NCBI GenBank assembly: GCA_964489955.1 | Contig: CAZBAV010000012.1 | Span: 12,438-76,437 of the forward strand | Direction: 5' to 3' | Source: Leadbetterella sp964489955 | GTDB lineage: Bacteria > Bacteroidota > Bacteroidia > Cytophagales > Spirosomataceae | DNA length: 64,000 nucleotides | Shown here: positions 1 to 8,314 of the stretch, piece by piece | Numbering within the stretch: position 1 is the first letter of the stretch | How the letters are laid out: every line of letters starts with the position of its first letter | Program-made: the position numbers and the translations under genes | Notes under the pieces: model-generated | Seen by the model: only the letters and a program-made list of their open reading frames with translations | Told to the model about the DNA's origin: nothing | Database searches by the model: none

Positions 1-446
1 TTACATCTGTTAAGCAGATTTTTACGGCATATCTAGAAAATAAGCAACTGAGGAAAACGCCTGAGAGGTACGCTATTCTCGAAGAAATATATAGTAGAGA
101 TGATCACTTCGATGTGGAAGATCTTTATATATCTATGAAGAATAAGAAATATCAGGTGAGTCGAGCTACTGTGTACAATACATTGGATTTGCTAGTAGAG
201 TGTGACCTGGTGAGTCGTCATCAATTTGGTAAAAATTTGGCTCAGTATGAAAAATCTTATGGATTTAAGCAACATGACCATCTAATTTGCCTAGATTGCA
301 ACAAAGTTTTGGAATTTTGCGACCCAAGAGTACAGAGTATTCAAAATATGGTTGGTGATCACCTGAATTTCAAGGTTTTACACCATTCCCTTATTTTTTA
401 TGGGTCTTGCAATAATTCTACATGTGAAAACAAAGAACCGAAATAA
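1..446 (+). CDS. Fur-family metalloregulator, 5' end cut off by the window
   Basis: This is a Fur/PerR/Zur-type transcriptional repressor that senses a metal or peroxide. The reading frame is open from base 3, so the start codon lies before the window; the GTG at 114 is internal. The visible part begins with the winged-helix domain (residues read LRKTPERYAILEEIY, then SRATVYNTLDLL as recognition helix). The dimerisation domain follows, with the metal-site motif HDHLICLDC and a C-terminal CNNSTC pair that would complete a structural Cys4 zinc site. It ends 14 bp before purA and may be cotranscribed with it. Family assignment is firm. Which metal it senses cannot be read from the fragment. Confidence 0.9.
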   Translation, partial: TSVKQIFTAYLENKQLRKTPERYAILEEIYSRDDHFDVEDLYISMKNKKYQVSRATVYNTLDLLVECDLVSRHQFGKNLAQYEKSYGFKQHDHLICLDCNKVLEFCDPRVQSIQNMVGDHLNFKVLHHSLIFYGSCNNSTCENKEPK

Positions 447-460
447 TTTTTTAAAGAGAA

Positions 461-1735
461 ATGGTTGATATTCTTTTAGGGTTGCAGTGGGGAGACGAAG
501 GGAAAGGTAAAATAGTAGATGTTCTAGCACCCAATTACAAAATCGTAGCACGCTTCCAAGGGGGGCCAAATGCAGGACACACTTTAGAATTCGAAGGGAA
601 AAAACACGTTTTGCACCAAATACCTTCAGGTATTTTTCGCCCAGATTGCATTAACGTAATCGGTAATGGGGTTGTACTAGACCCTGTGATTTTCAGAAAA
701 GAAATTGAAGCATTATCTTCTTATAATATAGACTTTAGTAAGAGTCTTTTTATTTCTAAAAAGACAGCCCTAATTATTCCTACGCATCGTTTGCTGGATG
801 CAGCATCTGAAAAGGCAAAGGGAAATGCCAAGATTGGATCTACCCTAAAAGGAATCGGGCCTACTTATTCAGATAAGATTGCCCGTCAGGGTTTACGGTT
901 AGGAGATGTACTATCACCTGGCTTTAAGGATAAGTATGATAAGCTGGTAGCCCATCACAAAAGTATATTAAGCTTTTATGATTTTGAATATGAACTAGAC
1001 GATGCTCCTTTCTTCGAGGCGTTGGAATTCATAAAGGGCTTTAACTTGGTAGAAAGTGAGTATCTTATCAATAATAAATTAGCCGAAAATGGGCTAAAAG
1101 TTTTGGCGGAAGGAGCCCAAGGTTCACTTCTTGATGTAGACTTTGGTTCTTATCCATTTGTTACAAGCTCAAGTACTACTGCTGCGGGGGTTTGTTCTGG
1201 ACTTGGGGTATCTCCATCCAAAGTAAATGAGGTGTACGGTATATTTAAAGCGTACTGTACCCGCGTAGGTTCTGGCCCTTTTCCGACTGAGCTTGATGAC
1301 GAAGTTGGCGAAAGAATGAGGCAGGAAGGACGTGAGTTTGGAGCCACAACAGGTAGGCCAAGAAGATGTGGTTGGATAGATTTACCTACGCTCAAGTATA
1401 GTATTATGCTCAACGGTGTAACACAACTTGTTATGATGAAAGTGGATATCCTTAGCATCTTTGATGAGATTAAAGTGTGTACACACTATGAATTACCAGA
1501 TGGTACAATTACACAGGAAGTACCTTTCGATATTAACGATATCACTATAAAACCAATTTATACTACGCTAAAAGGCTGGAATCAGTCTTTGGATGGAATT
1601 TTGGACTTCGATAAAATGCCGGAAAACCTAATAGCATATACTGCGTTTTTAGAAAAAGAATTGGGAGTTCCTGTTACTTACGTTTCTACCGGACCAGACA
1701 GGAGTGCTACCTTGTCACGGAAGCCTTTGATATGA
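461..1735 (+). CDS. purA: Adenylosuccinate synthetase
   Basis: The enzyme joins IMP and aspartate using GTP to make adenylosuccinate, the committed step to AMP, in the cytoplasm. At 424 residues it has the family's normal length. Visible signatures are GLQWGDEGKGK at the N-terminus (GTP/Mg site), GGPNAGHT, the IMP-binding GSTLKGIGPTYSDK, GATTGRPRRCGW, and the C-terminal guanine-binding region STGPDRSATL. The ATG at 461 follows the Fur-like gene closely. Its stop overlaps the next gene's start by 4 bp (ATGA), which implies translational coupling with the small protein downstream. Confidence 0.97.
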   Translation: MVDILLGLQWGDEGKGKIVDVLAPNYKIVARFQGGPNAGHTLEFEGKKHVLHQIPSGIFRPDCINVIGNGVVLDPVIFRKEIEALSSYNIDFSKSLFISKKTALIIPTHRLLDAASEKAKGNAKIGSTLKGIGPTYSDKIARQGLRLGDVLSPGFKDKYDKLVAHHKSILSFYDFEYELDDAPFFEALEFIKGFNLVESEYLINNKLAENGLKVLAEGAQGSLLDVDFGSYPFVTSSSTTAAGVCSGLGVSPSKVNEVYGIFKAYCTRVGSGPFPTELDDEVGERMRQEGREFGATTGRPRRCGWIDLPTLKYSIMLNGVTQLVMMKVDILSIFDEIKVCTHYELPDGTITQEVPFDINDITIKPIYTTLKGWNQSLDGILDFDKMPENLIAYTAFLEKELGVPVTYVSTGPDRSATLSRKPLI

Positions 1736-2163
1736 ATGTAGCTGCCGCTAAGTTCTTGTTTTCTAGCGAAATTCTTTTTCAGATAAAGGAAATAGAAGAA
1801 GTGGTCTCAACAGTTGTATCAGTTTCTGCACCAGAGAAGAAGACGTTTAGCAAACGTGTAGTTTTGGTCGTAGATAAGTACTCAAAGGAGAATGTAGACT
1901 TTGCTCTTAAAGTTCTATTATCTGTTAAGGTTTTAGAGCCAGAAATAGAAATAGTGGAAGTAAGCCAAGCCGAAGTGTATGATTTCTCTTCTGCAAAAAT
2001 GTTACTGGCTTTTGGGTGTTCTGTGCCAGGTATAGACTTGAATACCAAGTATCAAGCCAATAAAAATGTCTTGTTTGCCGACACCTTAGGGCTGATTCAA
2101 ACTAACCCTAATGGCGAAAAGCGGAAACTTTGGGAAGCACTAAAGGAAATGTTTGGTGTTTGA
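1732..2163 (+). CDS. Small protein coupled to purA; possible DNA polymerase III psi-like (HolD-like) protein
   Basis: A 143-residue cytoplasmic protein whose ATG overlaps the purA stop by 4 bp. I do not recognise it with certainty. Its layout resembles HolD, the psi subunit of the clamp loader. There is a core strand (RVVLVVDKYS), a helix plus strand (LKVLLSVKVLEPEIEIVEVS), a hydrophobic stretch (KMLLAFGCSV), and a C-terminal helix KRKLWEALKEMF. That helix matches the way psi proteins end, with an Arg-x-x-Leu-Trp helix. No catalytic motif is visible. The psi idea is inferred from motif order only; a conserved protein of unknown function is the safe reading. Confidence 0.75.
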   Translation: MNVAAAKFLFSSEILFQIKEIEEVVSTVVSVSAPEKKTFSKRVVLVVDKYSKENVDFALKVLLSVKVLEPEIEIVEVSQAEVYDFSSAKMLLAFGCSVPGIDLNTKYQANKNVLFADTLGLIQTNPNGEKRKLWEALKEMFGV

Positions 2164-2213
2164 CTTTGTCCCAAATTCCTACGGCAATATTTTTTTTGGG
2201 CTATCATAATTGC

Positions 2214-2221
2214 TAATTTTG
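2214..2221 (+). promoter_or_regulatory. Bacteroidota -7 element upstream of the SPOR lipoprotein
   Basis: TAATTTTG fits the TAnnTTTG consensus of the Bacteroidota primary sigma factor. A TTTG at 2195-2198 is 15 bp upstream, a short spacing, so the -33 match is weak. Transcription would start near 2226, about 25 nt before the ATG at 2250. Confidence 0.4.
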
Positions 2222-2249
2222 TATCTTTAAATACATTACAACAAAAATC

Positions 2250-2780
2250 ATGGTAAGGATCTTATTGGTTGGACTTGTGGTTTTGGTCTTTTCGGCGTGC
2301 ACTAAAAAAGCAACGCCCGGAACCCAGCATTCTGCCGAGTTAAGAAATTATTCGGAAGACTTAGCTTATTTGTTGCCAAAGTATGATGCTGGGAAAGTAG
2401 AAAGTGTTGGAGAAGTTGAGGAAAAACAGGATCCTGTGCAGTGGATAGAAATAGAAGATGACAATCAACTGGTAGATGGGAAACTGGCCAAAATTGTAGA
2501 AAATAATAAGAAGATTGCAGAAGGAGCTGGTTTTAGGATTCAAGTTTTTTCGGGTAATAACCGCTCAGATTACGAAAACGCAAAGAGTTTCTTGTTACGC
2601 AACTTTTCGAAACTAGAAATTTATGAGTCTTATAGTCAACCAACTTACCGTATTAAAGTTGGCGACTTTGTGAGTTACCAAGATGCAGAAAAACAAGCGG
2701 CCTTGCTTAAGCAGCGGTTTGGAAATCCGCGGGTAATTAGTGATAAAATTAATATTAAGAAAGCATTAACTAATAAATGA
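2250..2780 (+). CDS. SPOR-domain lipoprotein
   Basis: A 176-residue lipoprotein. The signal peptide ends in a lipobox (LVFSAC) with Cys17 as the lipidated residue. A poorly conserved linker covers roughly residues 25-90. The C-terminal 75 residues form a SPOR domain (GFRIQVFSGNNRSDYENAK ... YRIKVGDFVSYQDAEKQAALL). SPOR domains bind glycan strands lacking stem peptides at division septa, so a role in the envelope at the division site is likely, though inferred. The last 4 bp overlap gmd (ATGA), which probably reflects gene packing more than shared function. Confidence 0.88.
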   Translation: MVRILLVGLVVLVFSACTKKATPGTQHSAELRNYSEDLAYLLPKYDAGKVESVGEVEEKQDPVQWIEIEDDNQLVDGKLAKIVENNKKIAEGAGFRIQVFSGNNRSDYENAKSFLLRNFSKLEIYESYSQPTYRIKVGDFVSYQDAEKQAALLKQRFGNPRVISDKINIKKALTNK

Positions 2781-3880
2781 AAGTAGCGTTAATAACAGGT
2801 GTTACAGGTCAGGATGGAGCCTATTTGGCTGAATTCCTATTACAAAAAGGTTACAAAGTACACGGTATAAAAAGAAGGGCTTCCTTATTTAATACTGATA
2901 GGATAGATCATTTGTATAAGGATTTACACGAGGCAAATATCAACTTCAAGCTTCACTATGGAGACCTGAGTGATTCTACCAATATTATTAGAATTATACA
3001 AGAGGTACAACCTGACGAGATTTATAACCTTGGGGCAATGTCACATGTGAAGGTAAGTTTCGATGAGCCAGAATACACAGCCAATGTAGACGGAATTGGT
3101 ACTTTAAGGATTCTAGAGGCGGTACGCCTATTAGGACTCATAGAAAAGACGAAAATTTACCAAGCTTCTACATCTGAGCTTTATGGGTTAGTGCAAGAAG
3201 TGCCTCAGTCTGAAAACACGCCTTTTTATCCAAGATCCCCTTATGCTGTAGCGAAGCTGTACGGATATTGGATTACTGTGAATTATAGGGAAGCTTATAA
3301 TATGTATGCTTGCAATGGCATTTTGTTTAACCATGAATCTCCGCTTAGGGGAGAAACATTTGTAACACGGAAAATAACTCGTTCTGTGGCTCAGATTGCT
3401 TTGGGACAAGAAGATTGTCTATACCTAGGTAATCTGGATGCTAAGCGTGACTGGGGTCATGCAAAAGATTATATAGAGGCTATGTGGCTAATATTGCAGC
3501 AAGAAAAGGCAGAAGATTATGTAATAGCCACAGGAATTACTACAACAGTGCGGGATTTTGTAAAGTTGGCCTTTGAAAAGATTGGTGTAAGCTTGGAGTT
3601 TAAAGGCGAAGGAGAAAACGAAGAAGCTTTTGTGAAAGAATGTACGAACCCGGCTTATAATTTACCAATCGGTAAAAAGGTACTTTCGGTAGATCCAGTG
3701 TATTACAGACCAACAGAAGTAGAACTTTTAATTGGAGACCCTACAAAAGCCCAAACCCAATTGGGATGGAAACCTAAATATGATTTACAGAAGTTGGTAG
3801 ACGAAATGGTAGAGGCAGATTTACAGTATTTTAGTAATTTACCACTTTACAATAAAGCTGGTTTGGCAAGAACAGAATAG
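2777..3880 (+). CDS. gmd: GDP-mannose 4,6-dehydratase
   Basis: The enzyme converts GDP-mannose to GDP-4-keto-6-deoxymannose, the precursor of GDP-fucose, GDP-rhamnose and related sugars of surface polysaccharides. It is a short-chain-dehydrogenase-type protein of 367 residues, the usual length. The N-terminal NADP fold shows GVTGQDGAYLAEFLL. YGDLSD and the catalytic STSELYG follow, then SPYAVAKLYG with the YxxxK pair. RDWGHAKDYIEAMW belongs to the substrate domain. No fucose synthase or rhamnose reductase gene is adjacent, so the final sugar cannot be told. The ATG overlaps the preceding stop by 4 bp. Confidence 0.96.
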   Translation: MKVALITGVTGQDGAYLAEFLLQKGYKVHGIKRRASLFNTDRIDHLYKDLHEANINFKLHYGDLSDSTNIIRIIQEVQPDEIYNLGAMSHVKVSFDEPEYTANVDGIGTLRILEAVRLLGLIEKTKIYQASTSELYGLVQEVPQSENTPFYPRSPYAVAKLYGYWITVNYREAYNMYACNGILFNHESPLRGETFVTRKITRSVAQIALGQEDCLYLGNLDAKRDWGHAKDYIEAMWLILQQEKAEDYVIATGITTTVRDFVKLAFEKIGVSLEFKGEGENEEAFVKECTNPAYNLPIGKKVLSVDPVYYRPTEVELLIGDPTKAQTQLGWKPKYDLQKLVDEMVEADLQYFSNLPLYNKAGLARTE

Positions 3881-3891
3881 TTAGTTTAGAT

Positions 3892-4464
3892 ATGATTTAT
3901 CCAATTATCGGATACGGTTCGGCGGTATTAAGAAAGAAATGTCCTGACATTATTAAAGGTGAAATGGACGTAAAGGAGGTTTCAGACAATATGTTTGAGA
4001 CTATGTATAATGCTTCGGGGATTGGTCTGGCCGGCCCCCAGGTTAATATTCCTTTTAGGATTTTTGTGGTGGATGGTACAATCATAAACCAGGGAGTAGA
4101 GTCCGAAGAAGAGCTTGACCAGGATTTAGTAGGGTTTAAGAAGACATTTATAAACGCACACATTCTGGAAGAAAGTGGTGAAAAATGGGCTTACGAAGAG
4201 GGTTGTTTAAGTTTGCCGGGTGTTAGGGCCGATGTTTTCCGCCAGCCTGTGGTTACGATACGTTATTTTGATACCGACTGGGTAGAACATACGGAGACCT
4301 TTAAAGGGATGGCTGCACGTATTATACAGCATGAGTATGACCACATAGATGGAGTTTTGTTTACAGACCATCTTGCTCCGTTAAAAAAACAAATGCTAAA
4401 GAAGAGGCTTACGCAAATCCAGAAAGGAATTGTAGATGCAGACTATAAGATGAAGTTTGTGTGA
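3892..4464 (+). CDS. def: Peptide deformylase (cytoplasmic)
   Basis: A metalloenzyme that removes the formyl group from the N-terminal methionine of new proteins. All three signatures are intact in 190 residues: GIGLAGPQVN (motif 1, with Gly where most members have Ala), EEGCLSLPG with the metal-ligand Cys near residue 105, and QHEYDHIDG with two His ligands and the catalytic Glu near residue 147. There is no signal peptide. This is taken as the housekeeping copy; a second, exported homologue lies two genes downstream. Its TGA overlaps the GTG of the nitrilase gene. Confidence 0.96.
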   Translation: MIYPIIGYGSAVLRKKCPDIIKGEMDVKEVSDNMFETMYNASGIGLAGPQVNIPFRIFVVDGTIINQGVESEEELDQDLVGFKKTFINAHILEESGEKWAYEEGCLSLPGVRADVFRQPVVTIRYFDTDWVEHTETFKGMAARIIQHEYDHIDGVLFTDHLAPLKKQMLKKRLTQIQKGIVDADYKMKFV

Positions 4465-5225
4465 AAGAACCATTGCACATATCCTTAGTACAAACAGATT
4501 TGGTTTGGGAAAACCCAAAGGATAATTGTGCAAAGATTGGGAGTATGCTGGAGGATGTAAAGCCCGGACTGGTTGTTTTACCTGAAATGTTCTCAACTGG
4601 TTTTACTCGTGATTTTACGGAAAAAGAACCCTGGCTTTCACTTTCATGGATGCAGTCCTTAGCATCAGCAAAGGGAGTCTCTTTGTATGGTAGTTTAGCT
4701 GTAGCTAAAGAAGAACTAGCTTACAATAGAGGCTTTTGGGTAAGCAATGACGGCACCCATCATTATTATGATAAGAAGCACCTTTTTTCATATGGTGGAG
4801 AGCATACTGTTTACACTGCAGGTAGCCAATTACTACAAACAAGTCTGGAAGGATGGGTGTTTAGGCCGCTGGTCTGTTATGATCTTCGGTTTCCTGTCTG
4901 GAGCAGAAACAAATTCCCATATTATGATGTGCTCGTCTATGTGGCCTCTTGGCCGGCAGTCCGCAGTAGTATCTGGAAATCCTTATTAAAGGCTCGTGCC
5001 ATAGAAAACCAATGTTATGTAATAGGTGTAAACCGATTAGGTACGGACGGGTATGGTTTGACTTATTCAGGAGATTCCTGCGTTATAGATTTTAAAGGTG
5101 ATGTTTTGCTGGATTGTGGAGAAGAGGAGGGTAGATTTGATTTGGAGCTTTCCGCTATCCAATTGGAGGATTATAGAAGCAAATATCCGTTTTTGCGGGA
5201 TGCTGATAAGTGGGATTGGGTCTGA
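4461..5225 (+). CDS. Carbon-nitrogen hydrolase, omega-amidase-like
   Basis: A cytoplasmic nitrilase-superfamily amidase of 254 residues with the full Glu-Lys-Cys triad: VVLPEMFSTGF, HYYDKKHLFSYGGE and RPLVCYDLRFPVW. The HLFSYGGE and CYDLRFP contexts are those of the YafV/Nit2 omega-amidase group, which clears 2-oxoglutaramate and 2-oxosuccinamate. That substrate is inferred from family resemblance. The start is a GTG at 4461 whose bases overlap the def stop, an arrangement that favours coupled translation; no ATG lies nearby. Confidence 0.88.
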   Translation: MKEPLHISLVQTDLVWENPKDNCAKIGSMLEDVKPGLVVLPEMFSTGFTRDFTEKEPWLSLSWMQSLASAKGVSLYGSLAVAKEELAYNRGFWVSNDGTHHYYDKKHLFSYGGEHTVYTAGSQLLQTSLEGWVFRPLVCYDLRFPVWSRNKFPYYDVLVYVASWPAVRSSIWKSLLKARAIENQCYVIGVNRLGTDGYGLTYSGDSCVIDFKGDVLLDCGEEEGRFDLELSAIQLEDYRSKYPFLRDADKWDWV

Positions 5226-5246
5226 TATTATAAAAAAGTAAGTAGT

Positions 5247-5924
5247 ATGAAAGGCTATTGTATTTTATTATTATTTTTCTTTGCGGGAAGTGCGAGCTTT
5301 GCACAAAGCTACAAAAAACTCGAGAATGAAACCCTTTTTTCTGAGAGGGAAAAGTTGTTGATTTTGGAGGGTGATACATCCAAAATGATGCGGGTAACTC
5401 AAGTTACGAATGAAGCAGATTATGCAATCTTAACTGCGATATGTTCTGATATATCTTTTGACCAGCCTTTATTGCCTATACTAGCAAAAAGGATGTATTT
5501 GTCTGTCACGGAAGCTGGCGGAGTTGGGATTGCGGCTCCTCAGGTAGGCATAAACAGAAATCTTATTTGGGTTCAGAGATTTGACAAAGTGGGAGAGCCT
5601 TTTGAGTTCTATATTAACCCGAGAATCGTATGGCGATCAGATTTACTACAAATGGGAGGGGAGGGCTGCTTATCCATTCCTGAGCTACGTGATGATGTTG
5701 TACGTAATTATGCCATACAGCTTAACTATACTACCTTAGATGGTGGAAATCATACCGAAGTCATTGAGGGCTTTACATCGGTAATTTTCCAGCATGAAAC
5801 AGATCATTTGCTTGGTATCTTGTTTCCGCAGAGGGTAGAAACCCAAAATACAGTAGAGTTTAAAAAGGCAGAAGAGAAAGGTAAACGTTTGATTTATACA
5901 AAAGGAATAACGAAGCGTATTTAG
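5247..5924 (+). CDS. Exported peptide-deformylase homologue
   Basis: A 225-residue deformylase-fold protein with a clear signal peptide (MKGYCILLLFFFAGSASFAQ, probable cleavage after AQ), so it should work in the periplasm or outer membrane. The active-site signatures are complete: GVGIAAPQVG, EGCLSIPEL with Cys near residue 141, and QHETDHLLG with HExxH near residue 182. Formyl-methionine removal normally happens on the ribosome, so an exported and apparently active copy is odd. It lies 21 bp after the amidase gene. Family and export are seen in the sequence. The substrate is unknown: degraded formyl peptides or another metallo-amidase reaction are possibilities. Confidence 0.88.
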   Translation: MKGYCILLLFFFAGSASFAQSYKKLENETLFSEREKLLILEGDTSKMMRVTQVTNEADYAILTAICSDISFDQPLLPILAKRMYLSVTEAGGVGIAAPQVGINRNLIWVQRFDKVGEPFEFYINPRIVWRSDLLQMGGEGCLSIPELRDDVVRNYAIQLNYTTLDGGNHTEVIEGFTSVIFQHETDHLLGILFPQRVETQNTVEFKKAEEKGKRLIYTKGITKRI

Positions 5925-5959
5925 TACTTTCGGGACAATCTCTCCTAAGGCAGTCTATT

Positions 5960-7351
5960 ATGAACCTAAAAACCATTACCTACCTTTATATAAACAGTGC
6001 TAGTTTATTCTTTTCTTGGTATTGGCTGGCCAGCCCTTGGAAATATTTGTGTTCGCTGGTTATCGTTGTACTTAGTATTGTACAGCTGAAGAACATTTTG
6101 GAAGTGGGGGTAAAGTTGGGTAGTGTAGATTTACTGAAAATTGTAGCTTGTGCTTGTGTTTTTACATTACTTTCCGGAGTATCAGGGATAGGAGGTGAAT
6201 CTACTTTTGATATCCGCCATCAACTCCAAAAGGTATTTGATATCCAAAATTTGGGTATGCCTATTTATTATCCAGGAGAAGGTTATGCGTCTTATTACTT
6301 TGGCTTTTACATAGTGCCAGGGATACTTCTTTATTGGATAAAGAATGTGAATTTGGTGGTCCTGTTCTGGGAAATTCTAGGACTTAGTATAGGTTTATCT
6401 TGGTTGTATCTGGCTTTCAATAAAAGGATTTTAGGATTAGTTCTCCTTTTCTTAGTTTCTGGCCTCCTAAGCCTCCTTGTTCCTTTCTGGAATGGGGAAA
6501 GCATACTGTCTTCAAGTTTTTTCTATTTTACGGAAACCCAATGGCATATATTGCCTATGTTTCAGTCTTATAAATGGGTGCCTAACCAATTTATTTATGT
6601 ATTAATACTGGTAGGTTTAGTTCTTAACTTGAGACAGGGGAAACTCATACACATAAGCTCATTGGTAGTTTCTGGTTTGTTTTGGGCACCGTTTTCTGCT
6701 TTAATTATCGGGCTAATTTATTTAGCTGTAATTTTTAAACAAAGAAGTGAAATATCTTTTAGAAAAAAAGATGTTATCATCTTTTTGGGTTGCAATTCTA
6801 TTGTGGCTTTTTTCTTACTACTTTATTTAGCTGGTAACAATACATCGGGAAGTGTGGAATTTTTATTATCGGACTTTGGGAGGCTAAGGATGTATGTATT
6901 GCTCGTCTTCTTCGAAGTCATAGTTTTTTACTTACTTATCGGACAGCGGTATAAGAATAGAGTAGAGCTTCTGGTGTCTTTGGGAATATTACTTGTACTT
7001 CCACTCATAAAAATGGGAGTGGGAAATGATTTGTTCTCGAGGGCCACTTTGCCCGTTCTAATGATAGTGTACATTTATTTTGTAAAAAGTTTGTTAGATC
7101 GTGGCAAACTCTTCTATGTGAGGTTGTGTTTACTCGGTTTGGTTTCAATATTACCTCTAAAATATTTGTCATACGGAGTTATAAACTTCAGTGCTAAGCC
7201 CTACTATAGTCCTACCAGTGAGAAAAATACGTACACATTAATAGAGGAAGATTACCAAAGTAAAAAAGTGGCAGACCAATATCTCCTGCGAGAAGATTCC
7301 TTCTTTTATAAACATTTACTATATAAGAAAAGCAAAAAGCCGCTCGATTGA
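5960..7351 (+). CDS. Polytopic membrane protein of unknown function
   Basis: A 463-residue integral membrane protein with about ten hydrophobic segments spread over its length and a short charged C-terminal tail (from about residue 410). Loop sequences such as YYPGEGYASYYFGFY and TETQWHILPMFQSYKWVPNQ are rich in aromatic residues. That recalls GT-C type membrane glycosyltransferases, but no diagnostic motif is visible, so I give no function. The ATG at 5960 begins just before the first membrane segment. The TGA stop lies inside the terminator hairpin at 7331-7364, so the last codons double as the stem. Confidence 0.72.
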   Translation: MNLKTITYLYINSASLFFSWYWLASPWKYLCSLVIVVLSIVQLKNILEVGVKLGSVDLLKIVACACVFTLLSGVSGIGGESTFDIRHQLQKVFDIQNLGMPIYYPGEGYASYYFGFYIVPGILLYWIKNVNLVVLFWEILGLSIGLSWLYLAFNKRILGLVLLFLVSGLLSLLVPFWNGESILSSSFFYFTETQWHILPMFQSYKWVPNQFIYVLILVGLVLNLRQGKLIHISSLVVSGLFWAPFSALIIGLIYLAVIFKQRSEISFRKKDVIIFLGCNSIVAFFLLLYLAGNNTSGSVEFLLSDFGRLRMYVLLVFFEVIVFYLLIGQRYKNRVELLVSLGILLVLPLIKMGVGNDLFSRATLPVLMIVYIYFVKSLLDRGKLFYVRLCLLGLVSILPLKYLSYGVINFSAKPYYSPTSEKNTYTLIEEDYQSKKVADQYLLREDSFFYKHLLYKKSKKPLD

Positions 7352-7370
7352 GCGGCTTTTTGCTTTTGTA
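7331..7370. terminator. Bidirectional rho-independent terminator
   Basis: A perfect 15-bp stem (7331-7345 with 7350-7364, AGCAAAAAGCCGCTC and its complement) closes a GATT loop. A-rich and T-rich flanks make it work in both directions. It ends the rightward membrane-protein transcript and the leftward ribosomal-protein transcript, and the rightward gene's stop codon is inside it. Confidence 0.9.
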
Positions 7371-7382
7371 TCAGAAAGTAAA

Positions 7383-8210
7383 TTATCCGATTGCTACTCT
7401 TTTGAAAGAAGCAATTTTAAGACCTTTTACATTTTTCTCAAGTAACTGAGCGATGGTAATTGAAGGATCTTTAACAAACTCTTGGTTAAGAAGAGTTTGC
7501 TCTTTGTAGAATTTATTCAATTTACCCATAGCGATCTTCTCAAGCATAGCTTCAGGCTTACCTTCTTGTCTTGCTTGGTCTTTACCTATTTCAATTTCCT
7601 TTTCTACGATTGCAGGGTCTACATCGTCTTTATCAAGACCTACTGGCTTCATAGCCACGATTTGCATACCTACGTCTTTTCCAAGGTCAGCTAAATCGGC
7701 TCCACCTGTACCTTCAAAAGCTACGATACCGGCAGCTTTTTTGTTAGAGTGAACGTAAGCTACAACTTGCTCCCCATCTATGCTTGAGAAAGAAGAAACC
7801 ACGATTTTTTCACCGATTTTTCCAACAAGTTCAGTGATGTTTTCTTGTACTGACTGTCCATTGTCTAAAGCTGTAGCAAGAAGAGCATCTGCATCTTTCA
7901 CATCACCTTTAACAGCGGCAGCAAGAATGCTTGCAGCAAGGTTTTTGAAGTCTTCTACATTAGATACTGGTTCAGTTTCACAAGCCAGGGCAAGCACCTT
8001 AGTACTAGCACCTTCTGAAGAAACTAAAACTAGACCTTCAGAAGTCTCATTGTCGGCACGCTTAGCGGCAACTTTTTGTCCTGCTTTTCTCAATATTTCT
8101 ACGGCTTTGTCAAAATCGCCTTCAGCTTCCGTAAGGGCTTTTTTACAATCCATCATTCCGGCCCCTGTAAGTTGACGTAGCTTGTTTACGTCAGCAGCTG
8201 TAATATTCAT
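7383..8210 (-). CDS. tsf: Translation elongation factor Ts
   Basis: The nucleotide-exchange factor for EF-Tu. The N-terminal UBA-like domain is clear (VNKLRQLTGAGMMDCKKALTEA), as is the TDF-like region (KVLALACETEPVSNVEDF). The central and C-terminal dimer domains contain VAYVHSNKKAAGIVAFEG and AMKPVGLDKDDV. At 275 residues the length is normal. It is the last gene of the rplM-rpsI-rpsB-tsf operon, separated from rpsB by a hairpin with a U-run that could lower its expression. Confidence 0.97.
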   Translation of the reverse strand: MNITAADVNKLRQLTGAGMMDCKKALTEAEGDFDKAVEILRKAGQKVAAKRADNETSEGLVLVSSEGASTKVLALACETEPVSNVEDFKNLAASILAAAVKGDVKDADALLATALDNGQSVQENITELVGKIGEKIVVSSFSSIDGEQVVAYVHSNKKAAGIVAFEGTGGADLADLGKDVGMQIVAMKPVGLDKDDVDPAIVEKEIEIGKDQARQEGKPEAMLEKIAMGKLNKFYKEQTLLNQEFVKDPSITIAQLLEKNVKGLKIASFKRVAIG

Positions 8211-8247
8211 TGTTTATTATTTTTTTGTTAAAAAATTAGCATTAAGT

Positions 8248-8284
8248 AAAAAAAATAGAACAGCCCAAAGCAATGCTCCGGGCT
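8248..8284 (-). terminator. Terminator-like hairpin between rpsB and tsf
   Basis: On the minus strand AGCCCGGAGC pairs with GCTTTGGGCT (8262-8284, 10 bp with two G-U pairs, loop ATT). A T-rich run follows, down to about 8248. It lies between two cotranscribed genes, so it is probably a partial terminator or processing site that sets the tsf to rpsB ratio. Its activity is inferred. Confidence 0.6.
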
Positions 8285-8314
8285 ATCCATAAGATTTATT
8301 ATCGAAGCATAATA

